Assembly: GCF_900187375.1 (NCBI RefSeq)
Contig: NZ_FYEW01000001.1
Span: forward strand, 1,302,001 to 1,366,000
Reading direction: 5' to 3'
Length of the DNA stretch: 64,000 nucleotides
Source of the DNA: Hymenobacter gelipurpurascens
GTDB taxonomy: Bacteria; Bacteroidota; Bacteroidia; Cytophagales; Hymenobacteraceae
Shown: piece by piece, positions 43,842 through 52,800 of the stretch
How positions within the stretch are numbered: the first letter of the stretch is position 1
How the letters are laid out: each line of letters starts with the position of its first letter
Notes under the pieces: generated by a model
The model's database searches: none
Seen by the model: only the letters and a program-made list of their open reading frames with translations
What the model was told of the DNA's origin: nothing
Made by a program: the position numbers and the translations under genes

Positions 43842-43960
43842 TTGCTTGGTAAGTAGGATAAAGGCTGAGCAAGTCTTAAAAATTATCCAATTTCACCTTT
43901 CCAACTCAGCCTTTGCCGACTGCTCCGCAAGAGAAAGAGGCCTAGGGCTGAGGTTTGGCG

Positions 43961-43968
43961 TATATTTG
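43961..43968 (+). promoter_or_regulatory. -7 element before the DUF4290 gene
   Basis: TATATTTG, exact TAnnTTTG match, 32 bp before the start at 44001. Confidence 0.6.
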
Positions 43969-44000
43969 TCTGGCAGCATTCGTCTGTCTACTGCTTTCCT

Positions 44001-44729
44001 ATGACTCTTCCTTCTCTTCATAAACACGAACTCCTCCAGCGTGAGTACGGCCAGAGCACGTTTCAGCTCGTCCAGCAGCTCCGTGATGTAGAGGACCGCG
44101 CCGAGCGCACGCGCCGGGCGCAGCAAATCGTGCAGCTTATCTTCCGGATTCAGCCCAGTCTCCGCGACCAGCCCGAAAGCCAGCAAAAGGTGTGGAATCA
44201 CATCTTCGAAATGGCCGATGGCGAGCTGGATGTGGACAGCCCATTCCCGCTGGCCGCTCCTGCTAACCAAACTAAGCCGGCTCGGGTGGCCTACCCCAGC
44301 AAAGGCCCCAAACTGCGCGCTTATGGCCGGGCCGTGGAGCAACTCATAGCGCAGGCCATTACGCTCGAAGACCCTACGGAGCGCGAGCAGGCTACCATCG
44401 TGATTGGCCGCACAATGAAGTTCCTGTACCGTTCCCATAACAAGGAAAACGCCAAGGACGTCACGATTCTGAAGCACCTCAAGGAGCTTTCCGGTGGGCA
44501 GCTCACCCTTGACCCAGAACAGGTGGATGCGCAGAATTTGTTTGAGTTTCTCACCGTGCCGACCTCCCCAGCTGGCTCTGGCCGGCAGGCATCCTTCGTC
44601 GTGTCGCAGCCGCGCCAGGACCGGGATATACGGCGGGGCAGTTCCGGCGGCAACAATAACCGGCGCGACAAGCAGCAGCGCCGTGGCGGCAAAAAAGGCC
44701 GCCAGGAACCACAACAACCTCCTCAGTAA
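44001..44729 (+). CDS. DUF4290 family protein
   Basis: A 242-residue DUF4290 protein, a family confined mainly to Bacteroidota and usually encoded just before murA, as here (91 bp). The conserved helical core lies at about 10-185 (LLQREYGQSTFQLVQQL, IGRTMKFLYRSHNKENAKDV). The last 45 residues are Arg/Gly/Gln-rich (DIRRGSSGGNNNRRDKQQRR...), a disordered basic tail suggestive of RNA or nucleic-acid contact. Function unknown; the linkage to murA suggests a cell-wall role, which is inference. Confidence 0.9.
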   Translation: MTLPSLHKHELLQREYGQSTFQLVQQLRDVEDRAERTRRAQQIVQLIFRIQPSLRDQPESQQKVWNHIFEMADGELDVDSPFPLAAPANQTKPARVAYPSKGPKLRAYGRAVEQLIAQAITLEDPTEREQATIVIGRTMKFLYRSHNKENAKDVTILKHLKELSGGQLTLDPEQVDAQNLFEFLTVPTSPAGSGRQASFVVSQPRQDRDIRRGSSGGNNNRRDKQQRRGGKKGRQEPQQPPQ

Positions 44730-44819
44730 TTTTCTTAAGAAACTAGCAGTCATAGGCTGGAATAAGCGTAGCCGCAAAAATTCCAGCTTCTGGCTTCTAG
44801 CTTCTAACTTCTCTCCTAC

Positions 44820-46124
44820 ATGGCCTCTTTTGAAGTAATCGGCGGTAAAGCGCTGAAAGGCGAAATCGTGCCCCAGGGCGCTAAGAACGAAGCTCTCCAG
44901 ATTTTGTGCGCGGTGTTGCTCACCGATGAGCCCGTCACGATCAGCAACATTCCCGAAATCCGCGACGTCAATAAGCTCATTGAGTTGCTGCGCGACATGG
45001 GTGTAAAAGTTGGTAAGCTCTCGCCAGATACATACCGCTTCCAGGCTGATGCCGTAAACCTGGACTACCTCGACACTCCCGAGTTTGTGGCGCAAGGTCG
45101 CGCTTTGCGGGGTTCTGTTATGATTCTGGGGCCCATGCTGGCGCGCTTCGGCAAGTGTCAGTTGCCCAAGCCCGGCGGCGACAAAATCGGCCGGCGGCCC
45201 CTTGACACGCACTTTGTAGGCCTGGAAAAACTGGGTGGTAAGCTCACCCTGGAAGGCAAAGACTTCTACCGCATCAGCACCGAAGGGCGCCTGCACGGCG
45301 CCTATATGCTCCTTGACGAAGCCTCCGTTACGGGCACCGCAAACATTGTGATGGGCGCGGTTCTGGCCGAAGGCATCACCACCATTTACAATGCCGCCTG
45401 CGAGCCTTATCTGCAGCAGCTTTGCAAAATGCTGGTGCGCATGGGTGCGAAAATCAATGGCATCGGTTCCAACCTGCTCACTATTGAAGGTGTGGAGCGC
45501 CTGGGTGGCACGGAGCACCGCATGCTGCCCGACATGATCGAAATCGGCTCCTTTATTGGCCTAGCCGCCATGACGGGTTCGGAAATTACCATCAAGGATT
45601 GCCAGATTCAGGAGCTGGGCCTGATTCCGGACACGTTCCGCAAGCTTGGCATTCAGCTGGAATTCCGCGGCGACGATATCTTCGTGCCCGCTCAGGAGCA
45701 CTACGAAATTGCCACGTACCTCGACGGCAGCATCCTGACCATTTCCGACCATACCTGGCCTGGCCTCACGCCTGACCTGCTGAGCGTACTGCTGGTAGTA
45801 GCCACGCAAGCCAAAGGCACAGTGCTCATTCACCAGAAGATGTTTGAGTCGCGTCTGTTCTTCGTGGATAAGCTCATCGATATGGGGGCCCAAATCATTC
45901 TCTGCGACCCGCACCGCGCCACCGTTATTGGCCTCGACCAGCGCAACCAGCTGCACGGCATTACCATGACCTCGCCGGATATTCGGGCAGGTGTGGCCCT
46001 GCTTATCGCGGCACTTTCAGCCGATGGCCGCAGCGTAATTGAGAACGTGGAGCAGATTGACCGCGGTTATCAGTACATCGATAAGCGTCTGACGGCGCTG
46101 GGTGCTCAGATCCGACGCCTCTAA
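44820..46124 (+). CDS. murA: UDP-N-acetylglucosamine 1-carboxyvinyltransferase, Cys-to-Asp variant
   Basis: MurA, 434 residues, first committed enzyme of peptidoglycan synthesis (adds enolpyruvate to UDP-GlcNAc). Lys22-Asn23 (GAKNEA) and the RPLDTHF segment are intact. At the catalytic loop the sequence is PGGDKIG, so the Cys of most MurA enzymes is Asp121. Asp at this site is known from Chlamydia and Mycobacterium to be active and to resist fosfomycin. It is followed by a strong terminator. Confidence 0.97.
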   Translation: MASFEVIGGKALKGEIVPQGAKNEALQILCAVLLTDEPVTISNIPEIRDVNKLIELLRDMGVKVGKLSPDTYRFQADAVNLDYLDTPEFVAQGRALRGSVMILGPMLARFGKCQLPKPGGDKIGRRPLDTHFVGLEKLGGKLTLEGKDFYRISTEGRLHGAYMLLDEASVTGTANIVMGAVLAEGITTIYNAACEPYLQQLCKMLVRMGAKINGIGSNLLTIEGVERLGGTEHRMLPDMIEIGSFIGLAAMTGSEITIKDCQIQELGLIPDTFRKLGIQLEFRGDDIFVPAQEHYEIATYLDGSILTISDHTWPGLTPDLLSVLLVVATQAKGTVLIHQKMFESRLFFVDKLIDMGAQIILCDPHRATVIGLDQRNQLHGITMTSPDIRAGVALLIAALSADGRSVIENVEQIDRGYQYIDKRLTALGAQIRRL

Positions 46125-46142
46125 ACCTGGCCTAGACCTACT

Positions 46143-46177
46143 AAAAAGCCCGACTTCCTCCGAAGTCGGGCTTTTTT
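46143..46177 (+). terminator. Intrinsic terminator after murA
   Basis: AAAAAGCCCGACTTC (46143-46157), loop CTCC, GAAGTCGGGCTTTTTT (46162-46177). Confidence 0.95.
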
Positions 46178-46261
46178 GTCTCTATACTAGTTATCCTATA
46201 TGTCCCGTTCATATTCCAGATAGCATTAGCGGGGCCGATCCACTCTCTACTTTATACGCCC

Positions 46262-47170
46262 ATGAAAAGCACCATCTTATTCCTCTGTATCAGTGGTTTG
46301 CTCACGCTAGGCTCATGCGAGAAGCAACAAGAGCCCAATGCAGCATCGGATAAACAACTAAAGGTTAACGAGTTGATGGAAGCTCCGTCGATGGACGCAG
46401 CGGCGCTTGCGGCCCCTGCTGCTCCTACACCTCCTGAGGCACCTCAGCCTGGCTTACCCACTGATGGAACTCTTCCGACGGCCGCTCCTGCTTCAACCCG
46501 GAAGATCATCTATCATGCCGATGTTCGGGTGAAAGTGGCCGACCTGATCCGCGCCAACTCCCGCATGGACAGCCTGACGAAAGCATATGGGGCTTACATC
46601 TCGGACGCCTCGGAGGAGCGGGAGGAAGGCAAGTGGGAGCATCAAATGAAAATCAGGGTTGCGCCAGGGCGGTTTCAGTCCCTACTCCATAGCCTCAATG
46701 GGCTGGGCGCGCTAGAGTCTAAAACCCTTAGCACCGATGATGTAACGTCCGTACATGCCGATGTATCGGCACGGCTGCTTACCAAGCGAGCCGTTGAGCA
46801 TCGCTACGTGGCGCTCCTAACCAAGGCCAAGAAGATTGAGGACATTCTGGCCATCGAGGAAAAGATTGGAGAAGTGCGTGAGGAAATCGAATCGACCGAA
46901 AGCCGGCTCAAAACCCTCAACGACCAAGTCACCTATTCTACCATCACGCTAACCTATTATCAGGTGCTGGCTCTGAATACGCCCGATGCCCCTATTCTCT
47001 CCTTCAGCAGCCGGTTTGCACAGGCGTTCTTTAATGGCTGGGAGCTCCTTACGGGCCTCGTGCTGGCGCTTGTAACCGCGTGGCCCCTGCTGGTTCTTGG
47101 TACTGCTGCTGTAGTACTTATACGGGCCTGGCGCCATCGGCGCAGAGCCTCGTTACAAGAAGAGGCCTAG
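46262..47170 (+). CDS. DUF4349 lipoprotein
   Basis: A 302-residue DUF4349 protein. Lipobox LGSC (Cys19) in MKSTILFLCISGLLTLGSC. An Ala/Pro-rich linker (residues 40-75) leads to the DUF4349 domain, which contains a predicted coiled coil (about 165-215: AKKIEDILAIEEKIGEVREEI). One membrane helix (about 255-285) precedes a basic tail, so the protein is probably membrane-anchored at both ends. Function unknown. The gene ends GAG GCC TAG in the iterated motif and is followed by a palindromic terminator. Confidence 0.88.
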   Translation: MKSTILFLCISGLLTLGSCEKQQEPNAASDKQLKVNELMEAPSMDAAALAAPAAPTPPEAPQPGLPTDGTLPTAAPASTRKIIYHADVRVKVADLIRANSRMDSLTKAYGAYISDASEEREEGKWEHQMKIRVAPGRFQSLLHSLNGLGALESKTLSTDDVTSVHADVSARLLTKRAVEHRYVALLTKAKKIEDILAIEEKIGEVREEIESTESRLKTLNDQVTYSTITLTYYQVLALNTPDAPILSFSSRFAQAFFNGWELLTGLVLALVTAWPLLVLGTAAVVLIRAWRHRRRASLQEEA

Positions 47171-47176
47171 CCTCAA

Positions 47177-47214
47177 CAAAAAGCCCCAGCTGCCATGGCA
47201 GCTGGGGCTTTTTG
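47177..47214. terminator. Bidirectional terminator, perfect 38-bp palindrome
   Basis: CAAAAAGCCCCAGCTGCCA directly followed by its complement, without a loop (centre 47195/47196). A-run and T-run at the two ends serve the DUF4349 gene and the convergent gene at 47233. Confidence 0.93.
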
Positions 47215-47232
47215 CTATAGGTCAGTGTGGCG

Positions 47233-47568
47233 TTAATCCACAATCATATCGACTACCGATGTTACTAGCGAAAGAACTACGCTGAAAATCAGGGCTGATA
47301 TAAAGCCGTCAATTTCAAAGCCGGTGAGCAAGTAGCTGGCCAGCATCACGATAAGAGCGTTGATGACAAACAGAAACAGGCCTAGCGTGAGAATGGTGAT
47401 GGGGAGGCCGATAATTTTTAGAATCGGCTTCACTACCGCATTCAAAATGGCCAGCACAACTACCAGGATAATGGCATCGCCAAAACCGCCAATATGTGAG
47501 CCGGGGAGAAACTTGGCCAGCACATACGTAATGATGGCCGAGAGCAGGAACTTGAGAATAAATCCCAT
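47233..47568 (-). CDS. Four-helix membrane protein (phage holin family IV type)
   Basis: A 111-residue protein made almost wholly of four membrane helices, with the NAVVKPILKIIGLPITILTLGL segment that defines the Phage_holin_4_2 family. Such genes are found in most Bacteroidota and Actinobacteria chromosomes without any phage genes nearby, as here; a holin role is not implied. Function unknown. It stands 92 bp from the agmatinase-family gene upstream on the same strand. Confidence 0.88.
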   Translation of the reverse strand: MGFILKFLLSAIITYVLAKFLPGSHIGGFGDAIILVVVLAILNAVVKPILKIIGLPITILTLGLFLFVINALIVMLASYLLTGFEIDGFISALIFSVVLSLVTSVVDMIVD

Positions 47569-47660
47569 GAGTAGTGTAGGGTTGGAGTGAGGAGAGAGAT
47601 GCTAGGCCACTCTAGGCCTAGCACCCGATACGCAAAAACGCTCCTGACGTTGGGCCTCCC

Positions 47661-48755
47661 CTATTTCTCTACCGCTTTAGCCTTCAGCCGGCCTTGCGAA
47701 ACGCCCATCCAGTTGGCCATATGATACAGCAGGCGGGCACCTACGATGGCGTTCCATTCGGTATCACCGGGTGCTACCTCGTTCAGGTCGCAGCCGATGA
47801 TGGTACGGCCCGAATGTACTACCATACGCAGCAGGTACAGTGCCTGCTCAAACTCTAGGCCACCTGGTACAGGGGTGCCGGTGCCGGGGCACAGCTTGGG
47901 GTCGAGGCCGTCAATATCAAAGCTGAGGTACACTTTTTGGGGCAGCTGGGCAATGATCTTTTTGCACTCCTTCTTCCATGATTTGCCACCAAGCATTTCA
48001 GCCTGCAGAAAGCGGTCGGCAAACAGGGCTACGCGGCCATTGCTTTGCTCGATGTACTCAGCTTCCTGCTGGCAGTAGTCGCGGATACCTACTTGCACCA
48101 GCTTCTTCACCTGCGGCAGCTTCAGGGCATTGTACATGATGGACGCGTGCGAAAACTCAAAGCCTTCGTAGGCCGGGCGCAAGTCACAGTGCGCATCAAT
48201 CTGCAGAATGCCGAATTCCTCGTGACGCTCAGCCAGCGCGTGCATGTAGCCCAGGGGCGTGCTATGGTCGCCGCCCAGTACTACTACCCCTTTACCGGCA
48301 TCCAGCAACGCGCCGGTTTTAGCCTTGAGCCATTCCAGCAGGGCCTGACCCTGTAGGCCTATCCGAGCGGGCACAGGTGAGAATTTCTTGTGCCCTTCCT
48401 CGGGCTCACCATCTTCCAACCACCCAATATACTCTTCCGCAATGGGGCGCAGCTCCAGGCTCTGGGCTGCAATCTGCTCATCGGGCTCTTCCATGGCCAG
48501 GCCCATACGCCACGCATCGGGCAGGTCTGGGTCGTAGAGGTCAACCTGCAACGAGGCCTCCCGGATGGCGGCAGGTCCTTCAGCCGTTCCGGCACGGTAC
48601 GACACGGTAACTTCCCATGGAACGGGCACTACTACTACTTGGGCCTCTTCGGGCGTGAACGGTAACCCGAACAAGCCGCCAGCAGTGTCGCCGAGGGCGT
48701 TGGGGTCGAAATGAGCAAGTTTCTGCTCTAATGAGGATGTTGTTGAGCCAGCCAT
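47661..48755 (-). CDS. Agmatinase/formimidoylglutamase-family ureohydrolase
   Basis: A 364-residue arginase/agmatinase-fold enzyme. The binuclear manganese ligands are visible: GGDHS, IDAHCDLR (Asp-x-His-x-Asp), and SFDIDGLDP. A roughly 40-residue insert (EPDEQIAAQSLELRPIAEEYIGW) lies in the N-terminal half, as in other Bacteroidota members annotated as agmatinases. The substrate (agmatine, guanidino acid or formimidoylglutamate) cannot be settled from sequence. It is not linked by function to the che genes 132 bp upstream. Confidence 0.87.
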   Translation of the reverse strand: MAGSTTSSLEQKLAHFDPNALGDTAGGLFGLPFTPEEAQVVVVPVPWEVTVSYRAGTAEGPAAIREASLQVDLYDPDLPDAWRMGLAMEEPDEQIAAQSLELRPIAEEYIGWLEDGEPEEGHKKFSPVPARIGLQGQALLEWLKAKTGALLDAGKGVVVLGGDHSTPLGYMHALAERHEEFGILQIDAHCDLRPAYEGFEFSHASIMYNALKLPQVKKLVQVGIRDYCQQEAEYIEQSNGRVALFADRFLQAEMLGGKSWKKECKKIIAQLPQKVYLSFDIDGLDPKLCPGTGTPVPGGLEFEQALYLLRMVVHSGRTIIGCDLNEVAPGDTEWNAIVGARLLYHMANWMGVSQGRLKAKAVEK

Positions 48756-48887
48756 GTGAGAGGAGAGGTTGAAAGGAAAATCAGGAAAACACCAAGGCCC
48801 CCGCTTAGCTACGACACAGCTTCAGTAGCTCTGTCCCAGCCCCGGAGGCCACGGCGACGCGAACAGGCCGAGAGGCCTGCAAAAGGA

Positions 48888-49532
48888 CTAATCGGCCTGC
48901 TGGCCACCCATAAAATCATAGGTGCGGATAATGTCGAGAATCTTCTCAAACGTATCCCGATCGAAGAAAATCATGAGCGGCAACTCCACCGAGTTTGCCT
49001 TATCCGAGAACTGCGTGATAACCGAGAAAATCAGCGGCTGCACCATCGGGCGGTCCGACATCAGAATTTGCAGGGCCTTCGTCATGTCCCCTTTCGGATG
49101 CACAGGCGGAGCACCGTATATACTGGCTTTCAATATATTAGCCAACTGCGTCACCAGCGCACCGGTAATAATATTGCTGATTTCCAGCAGCAGGGACTCC
49201 TGCATATCATCAATATGAACGGAATCGGAAGTCGTCATCCGCAAACACACGCGCGAAAGGCGCTGCACATGCTGGCCGGAAAAGAACATGAGCGTTGTGC
49301 CATTGAAATCTCCCCGGATATCTGACTGAATGATAACATGCTGCTGCTGCAGCTCGCTAACTTTCTCCAGAATTGTGCTCCCCGATACGATATTGAGGTT
49401 AGGAACTTCGAGGAGCACCTTTTCCTGGGCAATAACCGCGAACGAATCGGCGGCGCGAGCCAGCCCGATGTTCAGGATTTCGCGGATAATGTCCCGCTCC
49501 AGTTCCGTCATGTGCAAATCCATAGGAGTCAT
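48888..49532 (-). CDS. cheC: CheC-type chemotaxis phosphatase
   Basis: A 214-residue CheC/CheX-family protein with two phosphatase centres of the E-x2-N type: REILNIGLARAADSF near the N-terminus and LLEISNIITGALVTQL in the second half. CheC dephosphorylates CheY-P in systems without CheZ. It is the last gene of the minus-strand chemosensory operon, 55 bp after cheA. A shorter start (residue 5 or 8) is possible. Confidence 0.85.
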   Translation of the reverse strand: MTPMDLHMTELERDIIREILNIGLARAADSFAVIAQEKVLLEVPNLNIVSGSTILEKVSELQQQHVIIQSDIRGDFNGTTLMFFSGQHVQRLSRVCLRMTTSDSVHIDDMQESLLLEISNIITGALVTQLANILKASIYGAPPVHPKGDMTKALQILMSDRPMVQPLIFSVITQFSDKANSVELPLMIFFDRDTFEKILDIIRTYDFMGGQQAD

Positions 49533-49587
49533 TCAGTTGGTGAGGCTACTGGCCTAGGCCAGTAGTTGGAGGTCTTCGTGTCGTTGG

Positions 49588-51219
49588 TTAAGGTCGTCGG
49601 GCTAAAAACAGACGGGTAAGGGCCGGTACATCAAGTACCAAACACACTTGCCCACTGCCTAGTAGCGTAACGCCACCAAACAAATCAATGGTATCCAGCG
49701 GCTTGCTCATGGGCTTAATCACGATGTCCTGCTGACGCAGGAACCGATCAACGATAAGGCCCAGCTTACGGTTGCTGTAATTCACGATAATAATATCCTG
49801 GCGGCCGTGTAAGTCTGCTTTGTTAGCAGCCGGCAGCGGCCCGTCGCCGTTGTGCAATAAGCGGCGCAAGGGCACCACGGGCACATTTTCTTCTTGTACG
49901 CGCGCCAGCAACATACCGCCCACTACGTGGAAATCGTCTGGCTGCAACGAAACCACCGAATCGGTGTGCATGAGCGGAATGGCATAGTTGCGGTCTTCCA
50001 GTACAAATAGCAAAGCACCCTTTACGGCGATGGACGTCGGCAGCACCAAGGTAAAGGTTGTGCCCTGGCCTAGCACCGAGTCAACCCGAAGCTGCCCGCC
50101 GAGCGAGTCAATAGCCAGTTTCACGACATCAAGACCGACGCCCCTTCCCGAAATTTCGGTTACTTCCTTGGCCATCGAAAAGCCGGGCTCAAAGAGAAAC
50201 GCCTGCACGGCCTCATCTGAGAGAGTAGCTGCCACATCGGCCCCTACCAGGCCGCGCTCAATGGCCTTGCGGCGCACACTATTTACATTGATTCCGCGGC
50301 CGTCATCAATTACCTGAATCAACACATCATCCCGCTCTGCCTGCGCAGAGAGGGTCAGATGCCCTTGGGCAGGCTTGCCGGAAGCTTCACGCTCGGCTGG
50401 TGTTTCCAAGCCATGGCCAATGGCGTTCCGGACCAAGTGCAGCAAAGCATCCGTGATGATCTGCAGAATGTTACGGTCAATCTGGATATCCTCCCCGACT
50501 ACGGTCAGCTCCACATCCTTCTGTTCCGCGGCAGACACATCGCGCACCACCCGTGGAAACTTGTTGAAGAGAGATCCAACGCCTACCAGGCGAGCATCCA
50601 TGACGCTGTACTGCAGATCGTCGGCGATACGTGAGAAGTGCGCCGCCGCCGCTATAAGAGCCGGATTCCCAATTTCCTGACTAAGCGTCAGGACCCGGTC
50701 GCGGTCAATTATCAGCTCTCCTACCAGGTTAAGCAAGTGGTCGAGCTTTTTGATCTGGATATATACCAGATCCGAAAGCTCCAGCTTGCGGCCGGCTTCT
50801 TCATCGTCTTCTACCGCTTCCTCCAGCACAGGCTCTTCACCCTTCACTAAGCGGTCGAGGTTGTCGAGCAGGCGAACCACATCCGGCAGTTCCTGGTCGG
50901 CACCAACGGCCCGCACCATTTCTCCGATGGTATCAATTCCTTTGAACAGAACCGGCACTACGGTCCCAGTGAAGGTCATTTCCTTGCTGCGAATGAGCCC
51001 GAAAATGGTTTCCATGTGGTGCGCAACCTCCCCGATGGGAATAAAGCCCATAGCCCGGGCATTCGATTTGAGGTTGTGCATGAGCCGGAAGAGCTCATTC
51101 AGGGCGGGCTCATCCGTTGGATTGCGCTCCAGCTCACTGATATGGCGGCTCATGGCGTCGTAATACTCGAGCGCCTCCGACATGAATATTTCCCGGTATT
51201 CCTGCTCCCTCGACTTCAT
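49588..51219 (-). CDS. cheA: Chemotaxis histidine kinase CheA lacking P2
   Basis: CheA of 543 residues. P1 (1-105) has the phosphorylated His48 in LMHNLKSNARAM. A short acidic linker (EEAVEDDEEAGRK) leads directly to P3 dimerisation (about 155-215), so the P2 domain that docks CheY and CheB is absent. P4 has the N-box HLVRNAIGHGLE with Gly where Asp is usual, G1 DDGRGIN and G2 GRGVGLDVVK. P5, a CheW-like domain, is at the C-terminus. The start overlaps the cheB stop by 4 bases. Confidence 0.94.
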   Translation of the reverse strand: MKSREQEYREIFMSEALEYYDAMSRHISELERNPTDEPALNELFRLMHNLKSNARAMGFIPIGEVAHHMETIFGLIRSKEMTFTGTVVPVLFKGIDTIGEMVRAVGADQELPDVVRLLDNLDRLVKGEEPVLEEAVEDDEEAGRKLELSDLVYIQIKKLDHLLNLVGELIIDRDRVLTLSQEIGNPALIAAAAHFSRIADDLQYSVMDARLVGVGSLFNKFPRVVRDVSAAEQKDVELTVVGEDIQIDRNILQIITDALLHLVRNAIGHGLETPAEREASGKPAQGHLTLSAQAERDDVLIQVIDDGRGINVNSVRRKAIERGLVGADVAATLSDEAVQAFLFEPGFSMAKEVTEISGRGVGLDVVKLAIDSLGGQLRVDSVLGQGTTFTLVLPTSIAVKGALLFVLEDRNYAIPLMHTDSVVSLQPDDFHVVGGMLLARVQEENVPVVPLRRLLHNGDGPLPAANKADLHGRQDIIIVNYSNRKLGLIVDRFLRQQDIVIKPMSKPLDTIDLFGGVTLLGSGQVCLVLDVPALTRLFLARRP

Positions 51220-52358
51220 GAGTGCAAAGTTTGAGGAGTAGCAGAAAACAGGCCTAGATGCCTAAGTGGCCTAGAGGCTACATGTCGTACCAAAAACCCA
51301 GCTACATCGTGCAGCGGCAATACTGCATTGGCCAGCCCCGCTTCAATAACCGATTTGGGCATGCTAAACACAGCAGAAGAAGCTTCATCCTGAGCTATTA
51401 CCACCCCACCCTGCTCCCGAATATGACGGGCCCCACTGGTGCCATCATGGCCTAGGCCAGTCAGGACTATGCCCACCACATTGCGCCCAACCGTTCGGGC
51501 CACTGATTGCATGAGAATATCCACGGAGGGTACATCCAGGCTGGTTTCGCTCACAAAATCAGTTTGCCAACCCAGCCAGGGATACATTGCGCCTACTTTG
51601 ATGATGCTATTTGTGCCACCAGGTGCCACCAGCACTTTTCCTGCTTCCAGCGCGCTGCCTTTAGTAGCTGCCGCAACCGGAAGTGCCGAAACGCGGCGCA
51701 GGCGTTCTACCAGCGTATCGGTGAAGGATGCTGGTAAATGCACAGCAACTACAACGGCCCAAGGAAAGTCAACCGGTAACAACCGAAGCACATGTTCTAC
51801 GGCCGGTGCACCTCCAGTGGAGCCCCCAATAACTACTACCCCACGCGGTGGCAACGGAGCAGCTACAGGGCGCATTCCATCAGTTAAGGGAAGTGCGGCA
51901 GTAGGCTTCGGGCGAGCAGCATTTACTTTACGCTTCACCTGGCGGCGCCATTCCATCAACTCGGGTCCATTCTGCGCAGGTGCTGGCTTTATGTAATCAT
52001 AAACGCCAAAACGGGCTACCTCTCGCAGCATCCCAGGCAAAGGCTGCTGGGTAGTATATAATAATACCGGCCCGTTGTATTGTCTGCGCAGGACTTCAAG
52101 CCCCAACAGCTGACTTTCTCCCACTACCACTACTCCTGGTTGCAATAGCCGCGCCTGCCGAGACAGTTCGTCAGAGCCCATAGCGTTGCCTACTACCCGC
52201 AAAGCAGGATCGGTATGCAACAGCCGGGTTAGCTCTGCCGCCACAAATGTGGGCAGGTTACCAAGCAATAAGGTAAAAGGAGAAAGAAGATTAAGCACGG
52301 AATAGCTACGCGAAGGAACAAGTTGGCTAACAGAAAAATCTGGAAGCCAGGCACTCAA
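51216..52358 (-). CDS. cheB: CheB methylesterase with degenerate receiver domain
   Basis: A 380-residue CheB. The methylesterase half is intact: Ser180 (IGGSTGGAPA), His207 (AVHLP) and Asp305 (TGLGHDGTSG) form the catalytic triad. The N-terminal receiver half has lost its phosphorylation centre: the acidic pair is replaced by Gly33-Asn34 (LLLGNLP) and the phospho-Asp position is Gly80 (VVVVGES), though Lys124 (DYIKPA) remains. It should remove methyl groups from the receptor or deamidate it without phosphorylation control. No cheR is in the window. A GTG at 52298 would remove a 20-residue N-terminal extension. Confidence 0.92.
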   Translation of the reverse strand: MSAWLPDFSVSQLVPSRSYSVLNLLSPFTLLLGNLPTFVAAELTRLLHTDPALRVVGNAMGSDELSRQARLLQPGVVVVGESQLLGLEVLRRQYNGPVLLYTTQQPLPGMLREVARFGVYDYIKPAPAQNGPELMEWRRQVKRKVNAARPKPTAALPLTDGMRPVAAPLPPRGVVVIGGSTGGAPAVEHVLRLLPVDFPWAVVVAVHLPASFTDTLVERLRRVSALPVAAATKGSALEAGKVLVAPGGTNSIIKVGAMYPWLGWQTDFVSETSLDVPSVDILMQSVARTVGRNVVGIVLTGLGHDGTSGARHIREQGGVVIAQDEASSAVFSMPKSVIEAGLANAVLPLHDVAGFLVRHVASRPLRHLGLFSATPQTLHS

Positions 52359-52364
52359 ATCAAC

Positions 52365-52748
52365 TTAGGACTGCGCCGCTTCTGAGTCCTGTAGGGCAAT
52401 GCCCACAATTTCAAGCACCTTTTCCTCTGAGAACGGCTTCACGATGTAAGCCGTGGCACCGCTTTCCAGGGCTTCATTCACAATTACCTCCTGGCCAACT
52501 GCTGAGCACATCACCACCTTCACTTCCGGCTGCACCTGCTTGATCCCTTTCAGTACATCTAGGCCAGTATTATCTGGCAGAATAACGTCCAGCGTAATCA
52601 GATCGGGCCGGGTTTCTGCAGCCAGATCCAGTGCCTGCTGTCCATTTGCCGCCTCTCCTACTACCTCATAGCCGGCGTCGGTAAGCATATTTTTAAGCAT
52701 CGTGCGCATGTAAAAGGAGTCATCGACGATGAGGATGCGGTTTTTCAT
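52365..52748 (-). CDS. cheY: CheY-like response regulator
   Basis: A 127-residue single-domain receiver. Asp9-Asp10 (ILIVDDS), phospho-acceptor Asp54 (ITLDVILPD) and Lys103 (YIVKPF) are intact. It is the likely output of CheA and target of CheC. It lies between cheW and cheB in the operon, 6 bases before cheB. Confidence 0.94.
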   Translation of the reverse strand: MKNRILIVDDSFYMRTMLKNMLTDAGYEVVGEAANGQQALDLAAETRPDLITLDVILPDNTGLDVLKGIKQVQPEVKVVMCSAVGQEVIVNEALESGATAYIVKPFSEEKVLEIVGIALQDSEAAQS

Positions 52749-52800
52749 AAAAAGGAAGTAGGTCTGAAGAAAGAGAAGGAAGCTGAACAGTGCGTTAAAC

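Noticed and set aside
43893..45518. Minus-strand ORF of 541 codons opposite DUF4290 and murA
   Set aside because: It is antisense to two well-recognised genes, starts inside murA, and its translation shows no family features. Long antisense frames are common in GC-rich genes with strong codon bias.
47233..47568. Holin-family gene as a sign of prophage
   Set aside because: No other phage gene, integrase or att-like repeat nearby; this four-helix family is a normal chromosomal gene in Bacteroidota.
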